From Paracoccus sp. S3-43 (lineage in GTDB: Bacteria; Pseudomonadota; Alphaproteobacteria; Rhodobacterales; Rhodobacteraceae): 64,000 nt of DNA. The notes beneath the pieces were generated by a model. The model saw nothing but the letters and a program-made list of their open reading frames with translations, was not told where the DNA came from and made no database searches. Shown in pieces: positions 29,667 to 41,396 of this stretch (position 1 is its first letter; each line of letters begins with the position of its first letter). The DNA is taken from positions 2,150,001 to 2,214,000 of the forward strand of contig NZ_CP119082.1 in NCBI RefSeq assembly GCF_029027965.1, read 5' to 3'. The position numbers and the translations under genes are program-made.

Positions 29667-30956
29667 ATGGGCATCACCAAGGATCGCGGTTACTGGTATT
29701 TCGTGAAGCGGGTGCCCAAAAGGTTCGCCCAAGTCGATCCCCGGCAGAAGGTGACGCGGGCGCTCTGGACCGACTCCGAACGCGAGGCGAGGATCAAAGC
29801 CGCAGCGGTCGAGGCCGAAGTCATGGCCTATTGGGAAGCCTTGGCAGTCGGCCAAACTGATGATGCGGCAGCCGCTTATGAGGCAGCGCGCAAGCTGGCA
29901 CAGGCGCGCGGCTTTCCTTACCGTCCGGCGGCAGAACTGGCAGCCGCGCCGATTGATGACCTTCTCACGCGGCTAGAGGCGCTGATCCGATCTGATGGAA
30001 CATTCGCGCCTCTGGCGGAAGCCTCTGCCCTTCTCGGCGCAATAGATAAGCCGCCCGTCTCGATCACGGCGGCGCTGGCTGATTTTGTCAGGTTTTCGGC
30101 TATTGAGCGGCAGGCAGGCAAATCCGAGCGGCAGGTCAAACGCTGGCGCCAGCCCCGTGAGCGGGCGGTTGCAACTTTCGTCAAGCTGAACGGCGACCTC
30201 GCCATGACCGAAATCGGGCGTGAACATGCCCAAAGACTGCGCGACCATTGGGCCGAAAGGATTGCCAAAGAGGGCTTGGACAAGGGGTCGGCGAACAAGG
30301 ATATTGGGCATTTGTCCGACCTTTACCGGACGTGGTGCGAATATCACGCGCTGGATCTTCCCAACCCGTTCGCCAAGCTGCGGTTCAAGGGCAAGAAAAC
30401 CAAGACGGTTGGCGTCCCGTTTTCCGAGGCTTTCATCCGGAACCGTATCCTTGCCGATGGCGCCCTTGACGGGCTGAACGATGAGGCGCGGGACGTGCTG
30501 CTCGTTATGGTCAATACGGGCGCCCGACCTTCGGAAATCCTGGGCTGTGGGCGTGAGGCGTGGCGACTGACAGAAGCTGTCCCGCATCTGGATATTTCTT
30601 GCCAGATCGCCCGCGTCCTGAAAACCGAAATGTCGCCCCGTCAAATCCCGCTGTTGGGCGTTTCCCTGGACGCCGCAAAGCGGATCGCGGGGCGGGGCGG
30701 TATCGGGCATTACGTTGACAATGCCGATAGTTGGTCGGCGACGGTCAACAAATTCCTGACTGAAAACAAACTGCGCGAGACGCCGAAACATACAGCCTAT
30801 TGCCTGCGCCATTCGTTTGAGGATCGGATGACAGAGGCCGGGATTGATGATCGGATCAGGGCCGAACTGATGGGCCACAAATACGAGCGCCCCGACTATG
30901 GCCGGGGCGGATCGCTTGAGGTTCGGGCAAAGGCTCTGGCCCTTATTGCGCTGTAG
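29667..30956 (+). CDS. Tyrosine-type site-specific integrase (tRNA-Ala-associated)
   Basis: 429 residues. The N-terminus GITKDRGYWYFVKRVPKRFA is of the DUF6538 type often seen in Rhodobacteraceae phage or island integrases. The SAM-like core-binding domain is about residues 130-235. The catalytic domain has box I arginine in VMVNTGARPSEILG, the box II His/Arg in HTAYCLRHSFEDRM, and LMGHKYERPDYG with a His and the likely tyrosine nucleophile. All catalytic elements appear intact. Start with GGCAGGGCG upstream. It would integrate DNA at the adjacent tRNA-Ala. The far attachment site was not found in the window. Confidence 0.9.
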   Translation: MGITKDRGYWYFVKRVPKRFAQVDPRQKVTRALWTDSEREARIKAAAVEAEVMAYWEALAVGQTDDAAAAYEAARKLAQARGFPYRPAAELAAAPIDDLLTRLEALIRSDGTFAPLAEASALLGAIDKPPVSITAALADFVRFSAIERQAGKSERQVKRWRQPRERAVATFVKLNGDLAMTEIGREHAQRLRDHWAERIAKEGLDKGSANKDIGHLSDLYRTWCEYHALDLPNPFAKLRFKGKKTKTVGVPFSEAFIRNRILADGALDGLNDEARDVLLVMVNTGARPSEILGCGREAWRLTEAVPHLDISCQIARVLKTEMSPRQIPLLGVSLDAAKRIAGRGGIGHYVDNADSWSATVNKFLTENKLRETPKHTAYCLRHSFEDRMTEAGIDDRIRAELMGHKYERPDYGRGGSLEVRAKALALIAL

Positions 30957-31065
30957 CGGCTATCGCACGGCTTGCCTAATCTGCCTGTCAGGGCGGCGAT
31001 CCGTTGGTGGCATAATGCCTTTTCGCCCCAAATCCGGTCATCCGAACATGCCAGCGCGGATATTC

Positions 31066-31389
31066 TCAGGCCGCGATTTGACTGGTCAGCGCCCGCGCTT
31101 CTGCCCATATGCTTTCGCTATCGTTCCAATCCGGTAAGATTTCGCCATAGCTGGTATCCACGATTAACTTGGCCGCGAAGTCTGCCGCGCATGTTGTGGG
31201 GGTTGCAACGATTTCGCGTCGGATTTCCGCAAGGCGATCCGCAAAAGCGCGCCCGCAACTGTCGATTTCCGCCATGTTTTCCGCTGTATCGGGATGGCTT
31301 TCCCATTCAAGCATGAGGCTTTGATACGAAATGAATTTCATCATAACAGGCGTTTTTTTTGCCGTGCCTATGTCGTTAAATGTGGTCAT
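31066..31389 (-). CDS. Small hypothetical protein, island gene
   Basis: 107 residues, mildly acidic and mostly helical by composition, no signal peptide or membrane segment. AAGGCAAGACG precedes the start. No family recognised. It has lower GC than core genes and lies divergent from the RHH gene in the tRNA-Ala element, so it is probably a phage- or island-derived accessory gene. An alternative internal start (MMKFISYQSL) is possible but has a weaker ribosome binding site. Confidence 0.55.
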   Translation of the reverse strand: MTTFNDIGTAKKTPVMMKFISYQSLMLEWESHPDTAENMAEIDSCGRAFADRLAEIRREIVATPTTCAADFAAKLIVDTSYGEILPDWNDSESIWAEARALTSQIAA

Positions 31390-31494
31390 CGTCTTGCCTT
31401 GATTTGTGGCTTATCGCGGTTTCATCTTGATTGATCGGCTTCGCGGATTGCTTTGCCGCTTGCTCTTGTGCATCTTTTCTGGCACACAAAAAAC

Positions 31495-31725
31495 ATGTCG
31501 TCAATATCTGTCCCACAAAAAAAACGAGGCCGTCCCGCAACGGGTGAAACGCCGAGGGTCGGGGTGCGCCTGCCGGTGGACATGATGGCTGCGCTTGACG
31601 CCTACATTGCCGACAATCCAGCGGCTTCGCTAAGCGTGTCCGCCGCGATTCGCCGATTGCTGGTCGGCGCTTTGCAGTCCGAGGGTTATCTACCCGGAAA
31701 AGATGGACGTGACGCGCCCCAATAG
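31495..31725 (+). CDS. Ribbon-helix-helix DNA-binding protein with AT-hook-like motif
   Basis: 76 residues from ATG 31495. The basic N-terminus KKRGRPATG contains the RGRP core of an AT-hook. The rest fits a MetJ/Arc/CopG-type ribbon-helix-helix: strand RVGVRLPVDMMAALDAYI, turn, then SLSVSAAIRRLLVGAL as the second helix. Such dimers act as repressors, antitoxins or plasmid centromere-binding proteins. No toxin gene or ParA-type NTPase lies next to it. The stop is followed within about 55 bp by a long array of repeats, which is suggestive for a protein class known to bind repeats, though no link is shown. Confidence 0.7.
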   Translation: MSSISVPQKKRGRPATGETPRVGVRLPVDMMAALDAYIADNPAASLSVSAAIRRLLVGALQSEGYLPGKDGRDAPQ

Positions 31726-31750
31726 CCGGGCTTGCGATCCATCCTGCCGC

Positions 31751-32929
31751 TTGCCTTCTCAGCGACCTGCCGCCGCCCGCCGTGCAATGCCGCCGCCAGC
31801 GGGGCCATGCCGCTACCTGCGGTGCCATGCTGCCACCTGCGGGGCCATGCTGCCGCCAGCGGGGCCATGCCGCTACCTGCGGGGCCGTGCTGCCACCTGC
31901 GGGACTATGCTGCCGCCCTGGTCATACCCCTCGACCTCGACCGCATCGCCGGACCGCCTGCCGCCGATCCCGTCGCATCGGGCCATGCCGCCGCATGATC
32001 TGCGATCCGGGCGCGGGGACTGGACCGCCGCGCCATGCCGCCGCCTGCGGTGCCATGCTGCCACCTGCGGGACCATGCCGCCGCCGTGGTCATACCCCTC
32101 GACCTCGACCGCATCGCCGGACCGCCTGCCGCCGATCCTGTCGCATCAGGGCAGCCGCCGCATGATCTGCGATCCGGGCGCGGGGAATGAACCGGCGCGC
32201 CGTGCCGCCGCCTGCGGTGCCATGCTGCCACCTGCGGGACCATGCCGCCATCTGCGGGGCCATGCCGCCGCCCGCCGTGCAATGCCGCTACCTGCGGGGC
32301 CGTGCCGCCATCTGCGGGCCGTGCTGCCGCCTGCGGGGCCGTGCTGCCTGCCGCCCTGGTCATACCCCTCGACCTCGAACGCATCGCCGGACCGCCCGCC
32401 GATGATCCTGTCGCGTCGGGGCAACCGCCGCATGATCTGCGATCCGGGCGCGGGGACTGGTCCGCCATGCCGCCACCCGCCGCGCCATGCTGCAAGCGCC
32501 AGAGAGGCAAAAGGTTCTCCCCAAAGTGTCGCAGCGTGGGTCTATTCGCGCCCCGCTTCACGTGACCGTCCGTCCTGCGATTTTTCCTGACTGACGGTTG
32601 TTGTTTGGGTTGTTGTTTCAATTGGTGCCGCCGCCGCCCGATCATGACCGCACCGGCCCCGCGCCCTTGCCTTCTCAGCGACCTGCCGCCGCCCGATCCA
32701 ACCGTCGCAAGCTGACCGCCTGCCGCCGATCCTGTCGCGTCGGGGCAACCGCCGCATGATCCGCGATCCGGGCGCGGGGACTGGACCGGCACGCCATGCC
32801 GCTGCCGGTGGGGCCGTGCTGCCTGCCGCCCTGGTCATACCCCTCGACCTCGAACGCATCGCCGGACCGCCCGCCGATGATCCTGTCGCGTCGGGGCAAC
32901 CGCCGCATGATCTGCGATCCGGGCGCGGG
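31751..32929. repeat. Two-level repeat region (20-bp units and about 100-bp units)
   Basis: Blocks of 20-bp units (consensus GCCATGCYGCYRCCTGCGGG) alternate with a longer unit of about 100 bp. The longer unit begins TGGTCATACCCCTCGACCTC and ends with ATGATCTGCGATCCGGGCG. Long units start at 31919, 32087, 32357 and 32832; the last is cut by the IS481 element. A degenerate copy lacking its first half lies near 32715. The phrase TTCTCAGCGACCTGCCGCCG occurs at about 31756 and 32671. Because 20 is not a multiple of three, no single peptide repeat is encoded. Long open frames exist on both strands, but they look like composition effects. A short T/G-rich stretch with GGTTGTTGTTT twice lies at about 32596-32620. 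Confidence 0.85.
31781..31920. repeat. First block of 20-bp tandem units (7 copies)
   Basis: Seven consecutive units in exact 20-bp register from 31781: the first is degenerate (CGTGCAATGCCGCCGCCAGC). The next five begin with GGGG or GGTG and read CATGC or CGTGC in the middle. The last reads GGGACTATGCTGCCGCCCTG and leads into the first long unit. Similar shorter blocks precede the second and third long units. Confidence 0.85.
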
Positions 32930-33884
32930 TGTTCAGTCCCGGCATCTGGTGGATCGGGTTTAGGATGAATCTGTCTGGCTCTGATGTCCAGATCTTGCAG
33001 ATGTATTCGTAGGGCGTGAGGCCGCCGAGGGTCTTGAGCCTACGCGCGAAGTTGTAGGCTGCCATGAAGTCGGCGAGATGCGTGCGGAGCTCGTCGTGGC
33101 TGGTGTAGTGAAAGCGTTTGACGGTGGCGTCCTTGATCGTGCGGTTCATCCGCTCGACCTGACCGTTGGTCCACGGGTGGTTGGGCTTCGTCAGGCGGTG
33201 CTCAATGCCGTTGGCCTCGCAGATCATGTCAAAGCGCATAGGTCTGGAATAGATGGTGTTCCGGTTCCGAGGCTGCTCGGCGAACTGAATACCGTTGTCG
33301 GTGAGGATGGTATGGACCTGATAGGGCACGGCTTCGAGCATGTGCTGCAGGAACTCCCAAGCTGTCTTCCTGTCCGCCTTGTCGACGAGCTGGGTCACGG
33401 CAAACTTGCTCGTGCGGTCAATGCCGACGAACAGGTAAAGCTTGCCTTCAGCAGTCTGCACCTCGGCGATGTCGATATGAAAGAAGCCGATAGGGTAGCG
33501 CTTGAACTTCGACCGTTTCGGCTTGTCGCCTTCCACGTCGGGCAGTCGAGAGATGCCGTGGCGCTGAAGGCACCGATGCAGCGCTGAGCGTGTCAGGTGT
33601 GGAATTGATGGCTGCAGGGCATAGAGGCAGTCGTCCAGCGGCAAAAGCGTGTGCAGCCTGAACGCGACGATGGCCGCCTCCTCGGCTTCTGTCAAAACCG
33701 TGGAGCGTGGCTCCTTCGGCCCTGTCTTGAGATCATCGACCGTCGCTCGCTTGCGCCACTTCGCCACTGTCTTGGGGTTAATGCCGAGCTCCCGGCTCTG
33801 CGTCGCGAGCGAAGCTTGCGATCGTTGTATTGCAGCTCTGACGGCGTGCGTGGTCGTGGCGCTCCCGTGACGAACCTGGCCCAT
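32835..33884 (-). CDS. IS481-family transposase
   Basis: 349 residues. The N-terminal helix-turn-helix has SLATQSRELGINPKTVAKWR. The DDE integrase core has FHIDIAEVQTAEGKLYLFVG, TILTDNGIQF and HPWTNGQVERMNRTIKDATV, followed by the usual end (NPIHQMPGLNT). Because no stop lies inside the IS end, the frame runs about 30 codons past the element into the repeat region (to 32835), so the true C-terminus depends on the insertion site. Start at 33884, with GGAGGG seven bases upstream, rather than the in-frame ATG at 33899. Confidence 0.88.
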   Translation of the reverse strand: MGQVRHGSATTTHAVRAAIQRSQASLATQSRELGINPKTVAKWRKRATVDDLKTGPKEPRSTVLTEAEEAAIVAFRLHTLLPLDDCLYALQPSIPHLTRSALHRCLQRHGISRLPDVEGDKPKRSKFKRYPIGFFHIDIAEVQTAEGKLYLFVGIDRTSKFAVTQLVDKADRKTAWEFLQHMLEAVPYQVHTILTDNGIQFAEQPRNRNTIYSRPMRFDMICEANGIEHRLTKPNHPWTNGQVERMNRTIKDATVKRFHYTSHDELRTHLADFMAAYNFARRLKTLGGLTPYEYICKIWTSEPDRFILNPIHQMPGLNTRARIADHAAVAPTRQDHRRAVRRCVRGRGV

Positions 33885-33940
33885 AATGCTTCCCTCCATC
33901 CCTGAGAAAGGATCGCACCATCAAACCGTGGGATCAAACA
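32930..33940 (-). mobile_element. Complete IS481-family insertion sequence
   Basis: 1011 bp bounded by imperfect inverted repeats: TGTTCAGTCCC at 32930 and, on the minus strand from 33940, TGTTTGATCCC. It carries one transposase gene. The flanks do not show a matching target duplication (left flank GCGCGGG, right flank CCTAGGC), so the sequences on the two sides were probably not adjacent before insertion. It divides the repeat array from a nitrate reductase-like fragment. Confidence 0.85.
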
Positions 33941-34123
33941 CCTAGGCCGCACGGCGAAGCTGGGCAGCGATTTCGACATCTGGGACCCTGCGGGGATCAC
34001 GGCGGCGGAATACGACGCGCTTCGGCCGTTCTTGTGGCCGCAATCCGGCCGCCGCCGGGGTGGGCGCTTCTTCGGCGACGGGCGGTTCCGTGCCCCGCCC
34101 GGCAAGGGGCGGCTGCCGGCAGA
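33941..34123 (+). pseudogene. Fragment of molybdopterin nitrate reductase (NasA-like)
   Basis: Read in the frame starting CTA GGC CGC (33942), about 60 codons give LGSDFDIWDPAGITAAEYDA, then LRPFLWPQ and RFFGDGRFRAPPGKGRL. From memory this resembles a late internal segment of assimilatory nitrate reductases (aspartate-rich DPAGIT...WP...RFFADGRF). The IS cuts it on the left, and on the right it fades into the 3' end of aroG. It has no start codon and no functional potential. The identification is from pattern memory and needs a database check. Confidence 0.5.
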
Positions 34124-35536
34124 TCAGACGGCCACGGCGTCGGGCCGGGCCTGGACCGCGGCTTCGCGGCGGTCGCGCAGTTCCTCGGCCACCAGGAAGG
34201 CCAGTTCCAGGGACTGGCTGGCATTCAGGCGCGGGTCGCAGGCGGTGTGATAGCGATCCGACAGATCCTCGTCCGTGACGGCGCGGACGCCGCCGGTGCA
34301 TTCGGTCACGTCCTTGCCGGTCATCTCGAAATGCACGCCGCCGGGGATCGTGCCCTCGGCCTTGTGGACGGCGAAGAACTCGCGCACCTCGCGCAGGATC
34401 GAATCGAAGGCCCGCGTCTTGTAGCCGGTCGAGGACTTGATGACGTTGCCGTGCATCGGGTCGCAGGACCAGACGACGTTCGCGCCCTCGGACTGCACCG
34501 TCTGGATCAGGCGCGGCAGGTGGTCGCCCACCTTGCCCGCCCCGAAGCGCGCGATCAGCGTCAGCCGCCCCGCCTCGTTTTCCGGGTTGAGCCTGGCCAT
34601 CAGCGCCTTCAGGTCGTCCGCCGTGGTCGTCGGGCCGCATTTCAGCCCGATGGGGTTCTGCACGCCCCGGCAGAATTCGACATGTGCGCCATCGACCTGG
34701 CGGGTGCGGTCGCCGATCCAGATCATGTGGCCCGACCCCGCTACCGGCAGGCCGGTGGTCGAATCGACGCGGGCCAAGGCTTCTTCGTATTCCAGCAGCA
34801 GCGCCTCGTGGCTGGTATAGAAATCGACCTTGGACAGCTGATGCGCGGTGTCGGAATTGACCCCGGCGGCCTGCATGAAGGCCATCGCGTCGCCGATCCG
34901 GCCCGCGATGTCGCGGTATTTCGCGGCCTCGGGCCCGCCGACGAAATCGGCGATCCAGCTTTGCACGCGGTGCATGTCCGCGAAACCGCCGGTCGAGAAT
35001 GCCCGCAGCAGGTTCAGCGAGGCCGCCGCCTGGGTATAGGCCGCCAGCATCCGCTGCGGATCGGGGATCCGCGCCTCGGCCGTGAAATCGAAGCCGTTGA
35101 TGATGTCGCCGCGATAGCTGGGCAGTTCCACGCCATCGACGATCTCGGTCGGGGCGCTGCGGGGCTTGGCGAACTGGCCCGCCATCCGGCCGACCTTGAT
35201 GACCGGCATCTGCGCGCCCCAGGTCAGCACGACCGCCATCTGCAACAGCAGCTTGAAGGTGTCGCGGATATTGTCGGCGCTGAATTCGGCAAAGCTTTCG
35301 GCGCAGTCGCCGCCTTGCAGCAGGAAGGCCCGGCCTTCCGCCGCCAGGGCAAGCTGGGCCTTCAGGCGCCGCGCCTCTCCGGCGAAGACCAGCGGCGGAT
35401 AGCGGCGCAGCTGCGCCTCGGCCGCCTGCAACGCGGCGGGGTCGGTATAGTCCGGCATCTGGACGCGGGGATAGGCGCGCCAGCCGGCCTTGTCCCAGGT
35501 CTGGGTGGCAACGGTCTTGCGGTTCTCCTGCGTCAT
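34124..35536 (-). CDS. aroG: DAHP synthase, class II (plant type)
   Basis: 470 residues, the length of class II 3-deoxy-7-phosphoheptulonate synthases, the first step of the shikimate pathway. Features: [36 protein letters not shown] with the metal/substrate region, [28 protein letters not shown] and SCDPMHGNV. The N-terminus ([20 protein letters not shown]) is typical of the bacterial class II form. Start at 35536 with AAGGAG at a proper distance; the GTG nine bases upstream is too near the ribosome binding site. Monocistronic; its 3' end borders the accessory region. Confidence 0.95.
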   Translation of the reverse strand: MTQENRKTVATQTWDKAGWRAYPRVQMPDYTDPAALQAAEAQLRRYPPLVFAGEARRLKAQLALAAEGRAFLLQGGDCAESFAEFSADNIRDTFKLLLQMAVVLTWGAQMPVIKVGRMAGQFAKPRSAPTEIVDGVELPSYRGDIINGFDFTAEARIPDPQRMLAAYTQAAASLNLLRAFSTGGFADMHRVQSWIADFVGGPEAAKYRDIAGRIGDAMAFMQAAGVNSDTAHQLSKVDFYTSHEALLLEYEEALARVDSTTGLPVAGSGHMIWIGDRTRQVDGAHVEFCRGVQNPIGLKCGPTTTADDLKALMARLNPENEAGRLTLIARFGAGKVGDHLPRLIQTVQSEGANVVWSCDPMHGNVIKSSTGYKTRAFDSILREVREFFAVHKAEGTIPGGVHFEMTGKDVTECTGGVRAVTDEDLSDRYHTACDPRLNASQSLELAFLVAEELRDRREAAVQARPDAVAV

Positions 35537-35664
35537 GGCACGCACTCCTTGGAAATGATCGTGCTGATATAGACGCGAACGGCGGCAAGGGGAAGGTGGC
35601 GGATCCTCTTGCGGCAGCGGGAAAACCCTGATGAGGTGGCGCGATCACGCGCGAAGACAGCCCC

Positions 35665-36639
35665 ATGCCATCCGAAAAGCCCCGCCGGTTCACCTTCCTT
35701 CTGCTGGACCGCTTCACCATGCTGCCCTTTACCGCCGCGGTCGAGCCGCTGCGGCTGGCCAACCGCGCCGCCGGGCGTGAACTTTATGCCTGGCGCCTGG
35801 TCGGGACGGGCAAGGACTGGGCCACCTGCTCCAACGGCGCCAAGGTGGCGCTGGACGCGGGGCTGGACGACATGACTGCCGAACGCGACGACGTGATCAT
35901 CGTCTGCGGCGGCACCGAGATCGCGCGCGAGGCGACCCGGCCCGTGCTGACCTGGCTGCGCAAGCAGGCGCGCGGCGGGGCGACGATGGGCGCGGTCTGC
36001 ACCGGCGCCTGGATCCTGGCCGAGGCGGGGCTGCTGGACGGGCGCAAGGCCACGATCCACTGGGAAAACCACGACGGCTTCGCCGAGGCCTTTCCGCAGG
36101 TCGACCTGTATCGGTCGGTCTTCGTCAACGACGGCAACCGGCTGACGGCGGCGGGGGGCACGTCCTCGATCGACATGATGCTGCACCTGATCGCCGAGGC
36201 GCATGGCGAGGCCCTGGCGACCGAGGTCGCGGACCAGATGCTGCACACCACGATCCGCACCAATCAGGACCGGCAGCGGCTGTCGATCCCCACCCGGATC
36301 GGCATCCGCCACCCCAAGCTGGCCGCCGTCATCGCGCGGATGGAGGGGAACCTGGAAGACCCGATCAGCCCCGCCCAGCTTGCGGCGGACGCGGGCATGT
36401 CCACGCGCCAGCTGGAACGGCTGTTCCGCCGCTACCTGAACCGCAGCCCCAAGCGATATTACATGGAAACGCGCCTCGCCCGCGCCCGCAACCTGCTGAT
36501 GCAGACCGACATGTCGATCATCGAGGTCGCCCTCGCCTCGGGCTTTTCCAGTCCCTCGCATTTTTCCAAATGCTACCGGGCGCTGTATGGCGGCACCCCT
36601 TACCGCGAACGCGGGACCGGGGCCGCGCCGCAGGCATGA
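35665..36639 (+). CDS. GlxA family transcriptional regulator (DJ-1/PfpI plus AraC HTH)
   Basis: 324 residues. The N-terminal DJ-1/PfpI-like domain (about 1-190) has the nucleophile-elbow motif ATMGAVCTGAWILAEAGLLD. The C-terminal AraC domain (about 215-315) shows both helix-turn-helices: SPAQLAADAGMSTRQLERLF and SIIEVALASGFSSPSHFSKC. The class includes GbdR-like activators of quaternary amine breakdown; the effector here is not known and no target operon is adjacent. It diverges from aroG with about 128 bp between them and ends beside the atp operon terminator. Confidence 0.9.
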   Translation: MPSEKPRRFTFLLLDRFTMLPFTAAVEPLRLANRAAGRELYAWRLVGTGKDWATCSNGAKVALDAGLDDMTAERDDVIIVCGGTEIAREATRPVLTWLRKQARGGATMGAVCTGAWILAEAGLLDGRKATIHWENHDGFAEAFPQVDLYRSVFVNDGNRLTAAGGTSSIDMMLHLIAEAHGEALATEVADQMLHTTIRTNQDRQRLSIPTRIGIRHPKLAAVIARMEGNLEDPISPAQLAADAGMSTRQLERLFRRYLNRSPKRYYMETRLARARNLLMQTDMSIIEVALASGFSSPSHFSKCYRALYGGTPYRERGTGAAPQA

Positions 36640-36671
36640 AAAACCCCGGCGCGGGGACCGCACCGGGGCCT
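36638..36671 (-). terminator. Terminator of the atp operon
   Basis: On the minus strand: CCCCGG, a four-pair inner stem after one mismatch, then CCGGGG followed by TTTTT. It overlaps the last bases of the GlxA-family gene on the other strand and may act in both directions. Confidence 0.75.
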
Positions 36672-36693
36672 TTCAGTCGCCACAGACCAGCCC

Positions 36694-37143
36694 TCAATCG
36701 GGCACGGTCGTTTGATTCGGATCCAAGCCGATATGGGTGCCCAGGGCCTCCATATCCGCCAGCAGCTTGACGGCGGCGGTCACGACATCATCGCCCACCG
36801 AGTCGCGCTTGCTTTCAAGATTGCGGCGGGTGCGAAGCGCCTCGGTCATCATCTCGTTGAAGACGGCTTGGGTCATTTCCTCGCGCGGATGGCCGCGTTC
36901 GGCCAGCAGGCTGACCGAATCGGGACCGATCTCGACAAAGCCGCCGGTCACGGCGAATTCCGTCTGCGATCCGTCGGCGCCGATCGCCGTGACCAGACCC
37001 GGCCGCAGCGTGACGATGGTGGGCGCATGGCCGGGCATGGCGGTCAGGTCGCCGTCCGTGCCCGGCAGGCGCACCTCGCGCACCGGGACCGAGACAAGGC
37101 TCCGTTCCGGCGACACGAGGTCGAACTGCATGGTATCGGCCAT
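36694..37143 (-). CDS. atpC: F1 ATP synthase epsilon subunit
   Basis: 149 residues. The N-terminal beta barrel has MQFDLVSPERSLVSVPVREV, then VRLPGTDGDLTAMPGHAP. The C-terminal part has two helices ending in LLADMEALGTHIGLDPNQT. It is the rotor-stalk inhibitor subunit of F1. Last gene of the F1 operon, 9 bp after atpD, followed by the terminator. Slightly longer at the C-terminus than the E. coli subunit. Confidence 0.95.
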   Translation of the reverse strand: MADTMQFDLVSPERSLVSVPVREVRLPGTDGDLTAMPGHAPTIVTLRPGLVTAIGADGSQTEFAVTGGFVEIGPDSVSLLAERGHPREEMTQAVFNEMMTEALRTRRNLESKRDSVGDDVVTAAVKLLADMEALGTHIGLDPNQTTVPD

Positions 37144-37152
37144 TTCGCCCCC

Positions 37153-38965
<1,813 letters not shown>

Positions 38966-38969
38966 TCCG

Positions 38970-39848
38970 TTACAGAGCCTCCGCGCCCGAGATGATTTCG
39001 ATGAGTTCCTTGGTGATCGCGGCCTGACGCGAGCGGTTGTACTCGGTCGTCAGACGGTCGATCATGTCGCCCGCGTTGCGCGTGGCGTTGTCCATGGCCG
39101 TCATCCGCGCGCCCTGTTCGGACGCCGCATTTTCCAGAAGCGCCGCGAAGACCTGCGTCGCGACCGAACGCGGCAGCAGGTCGGCCAGGATCGCCTCCTC
39201 GCCCGGTTCATAGTCATAGAGGCTGGACGCGCCCCCGGTCGTCTCGCCCTCGGACAGTTCGGCCGGGATGATCTGGCGCGCGGTCGGAACCTGGCTGATC
39301 ACCGATTCGAAGCGGTTGTAGAACAGCGTCGCCACGTCGAAATCGCCCGCCTCGAAGCGGTCCAGCACGTCGTCGGCGATGGCGCGGGCGTTGTCGTAAC
39401 CCACGCGCTTGACCTCGGACATGTCGACATGGCTGACGAACAGGCTGCCGTATTCGCGCTTCAGCTGCTCGCGGCCCTTCTTGCCGACGGTCAGGATCGC
39501 GACCTCTTTCCCCTGCCCCCGCAGCCGGTCGGCGTGCTGGCGGGCCAGCTTGACGATGGCGCTGTTGAAGCCCCCCGCCAGGCCGCGTTCCGAGGTCATC
39601 ACGACCAGCAGATGCTTGCGGTCGGCACCCGTCCCGGCCAGCAGGCGCGGCGCGGAGGCGGAACCGGCCGCATTCGCGGTCAGCCCGGCCATCACCGCCG
39701 CCATCCGGTCGGCATAGGGACGCGCGGCTTCCGCCGCTTCCTGCGCGCGGCGCAGCTTCGCGGCGGCGACCATCTGCATCGCCTTGGTGATCTTCCGCGT
39801 GTTCTTGACGCTTCCGATCCGGTTCTTGAGATCCTTGAGACTGGGCAT
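38970..39848 (-). CDS. atpG: F1 ATP synthase gamma subunit
   Basis: 292 residues. N-terminal helix [20 protein letters not shown], then [15 protein letters not shown], and C-terminal helix [20 protein letters not shown] plus [20 protein letters not shown]. The two form the coiled-coil rotor shaft of F1. Middle Rossmann-like domain includes [16 protein letters not shown]. Lies 12 bp after atpA. All features are normal for the family. Confidence 0.98.
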   Translation of the reverse strand: MPSLKDLKNRIGSVKNTRKITKAMQMVAAAKLRRAQEAAEAARPYADRMAAVMAGLTANAAGSASAPRLLAGTGADRKHLLVVMTSERGLAGGFNSAIVKLARQHADRLRGQGKEVAILTVGKKGREQLKREYGSLFVSHVDMSEVKRVGYDNARAIADDVLDRFEAGDFDVATLFYNRFESVISQVPTARQIIPAELSEGETTGGASSLYDYEPGEEAILADLLPRSVATQVFAALLENAASEQGARMTAMDNATRNAGDMIDRLTTEYNRSRQAAITKELIEIISGAEAL

Positions 39849-39860
39849 CTATTCCCCCTC

Positions 39861-41395
<1,535 letters not shown>

Positions 41396-41396
<1 letters not shown>

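Noticed and set aside
31781..32356. Possible CRISPR array
   Set aside because: Units are 20 bp, contiguous and imperfect, without unique spacers of constant length, and no cas genes are present.
31703..32792. Long open frames on both strands inside the repeat array
   Set aside because: Each runs across 20-bp units that change frame every repeat. Both strands are equally open, and no ribosome binding site or domain supports either.
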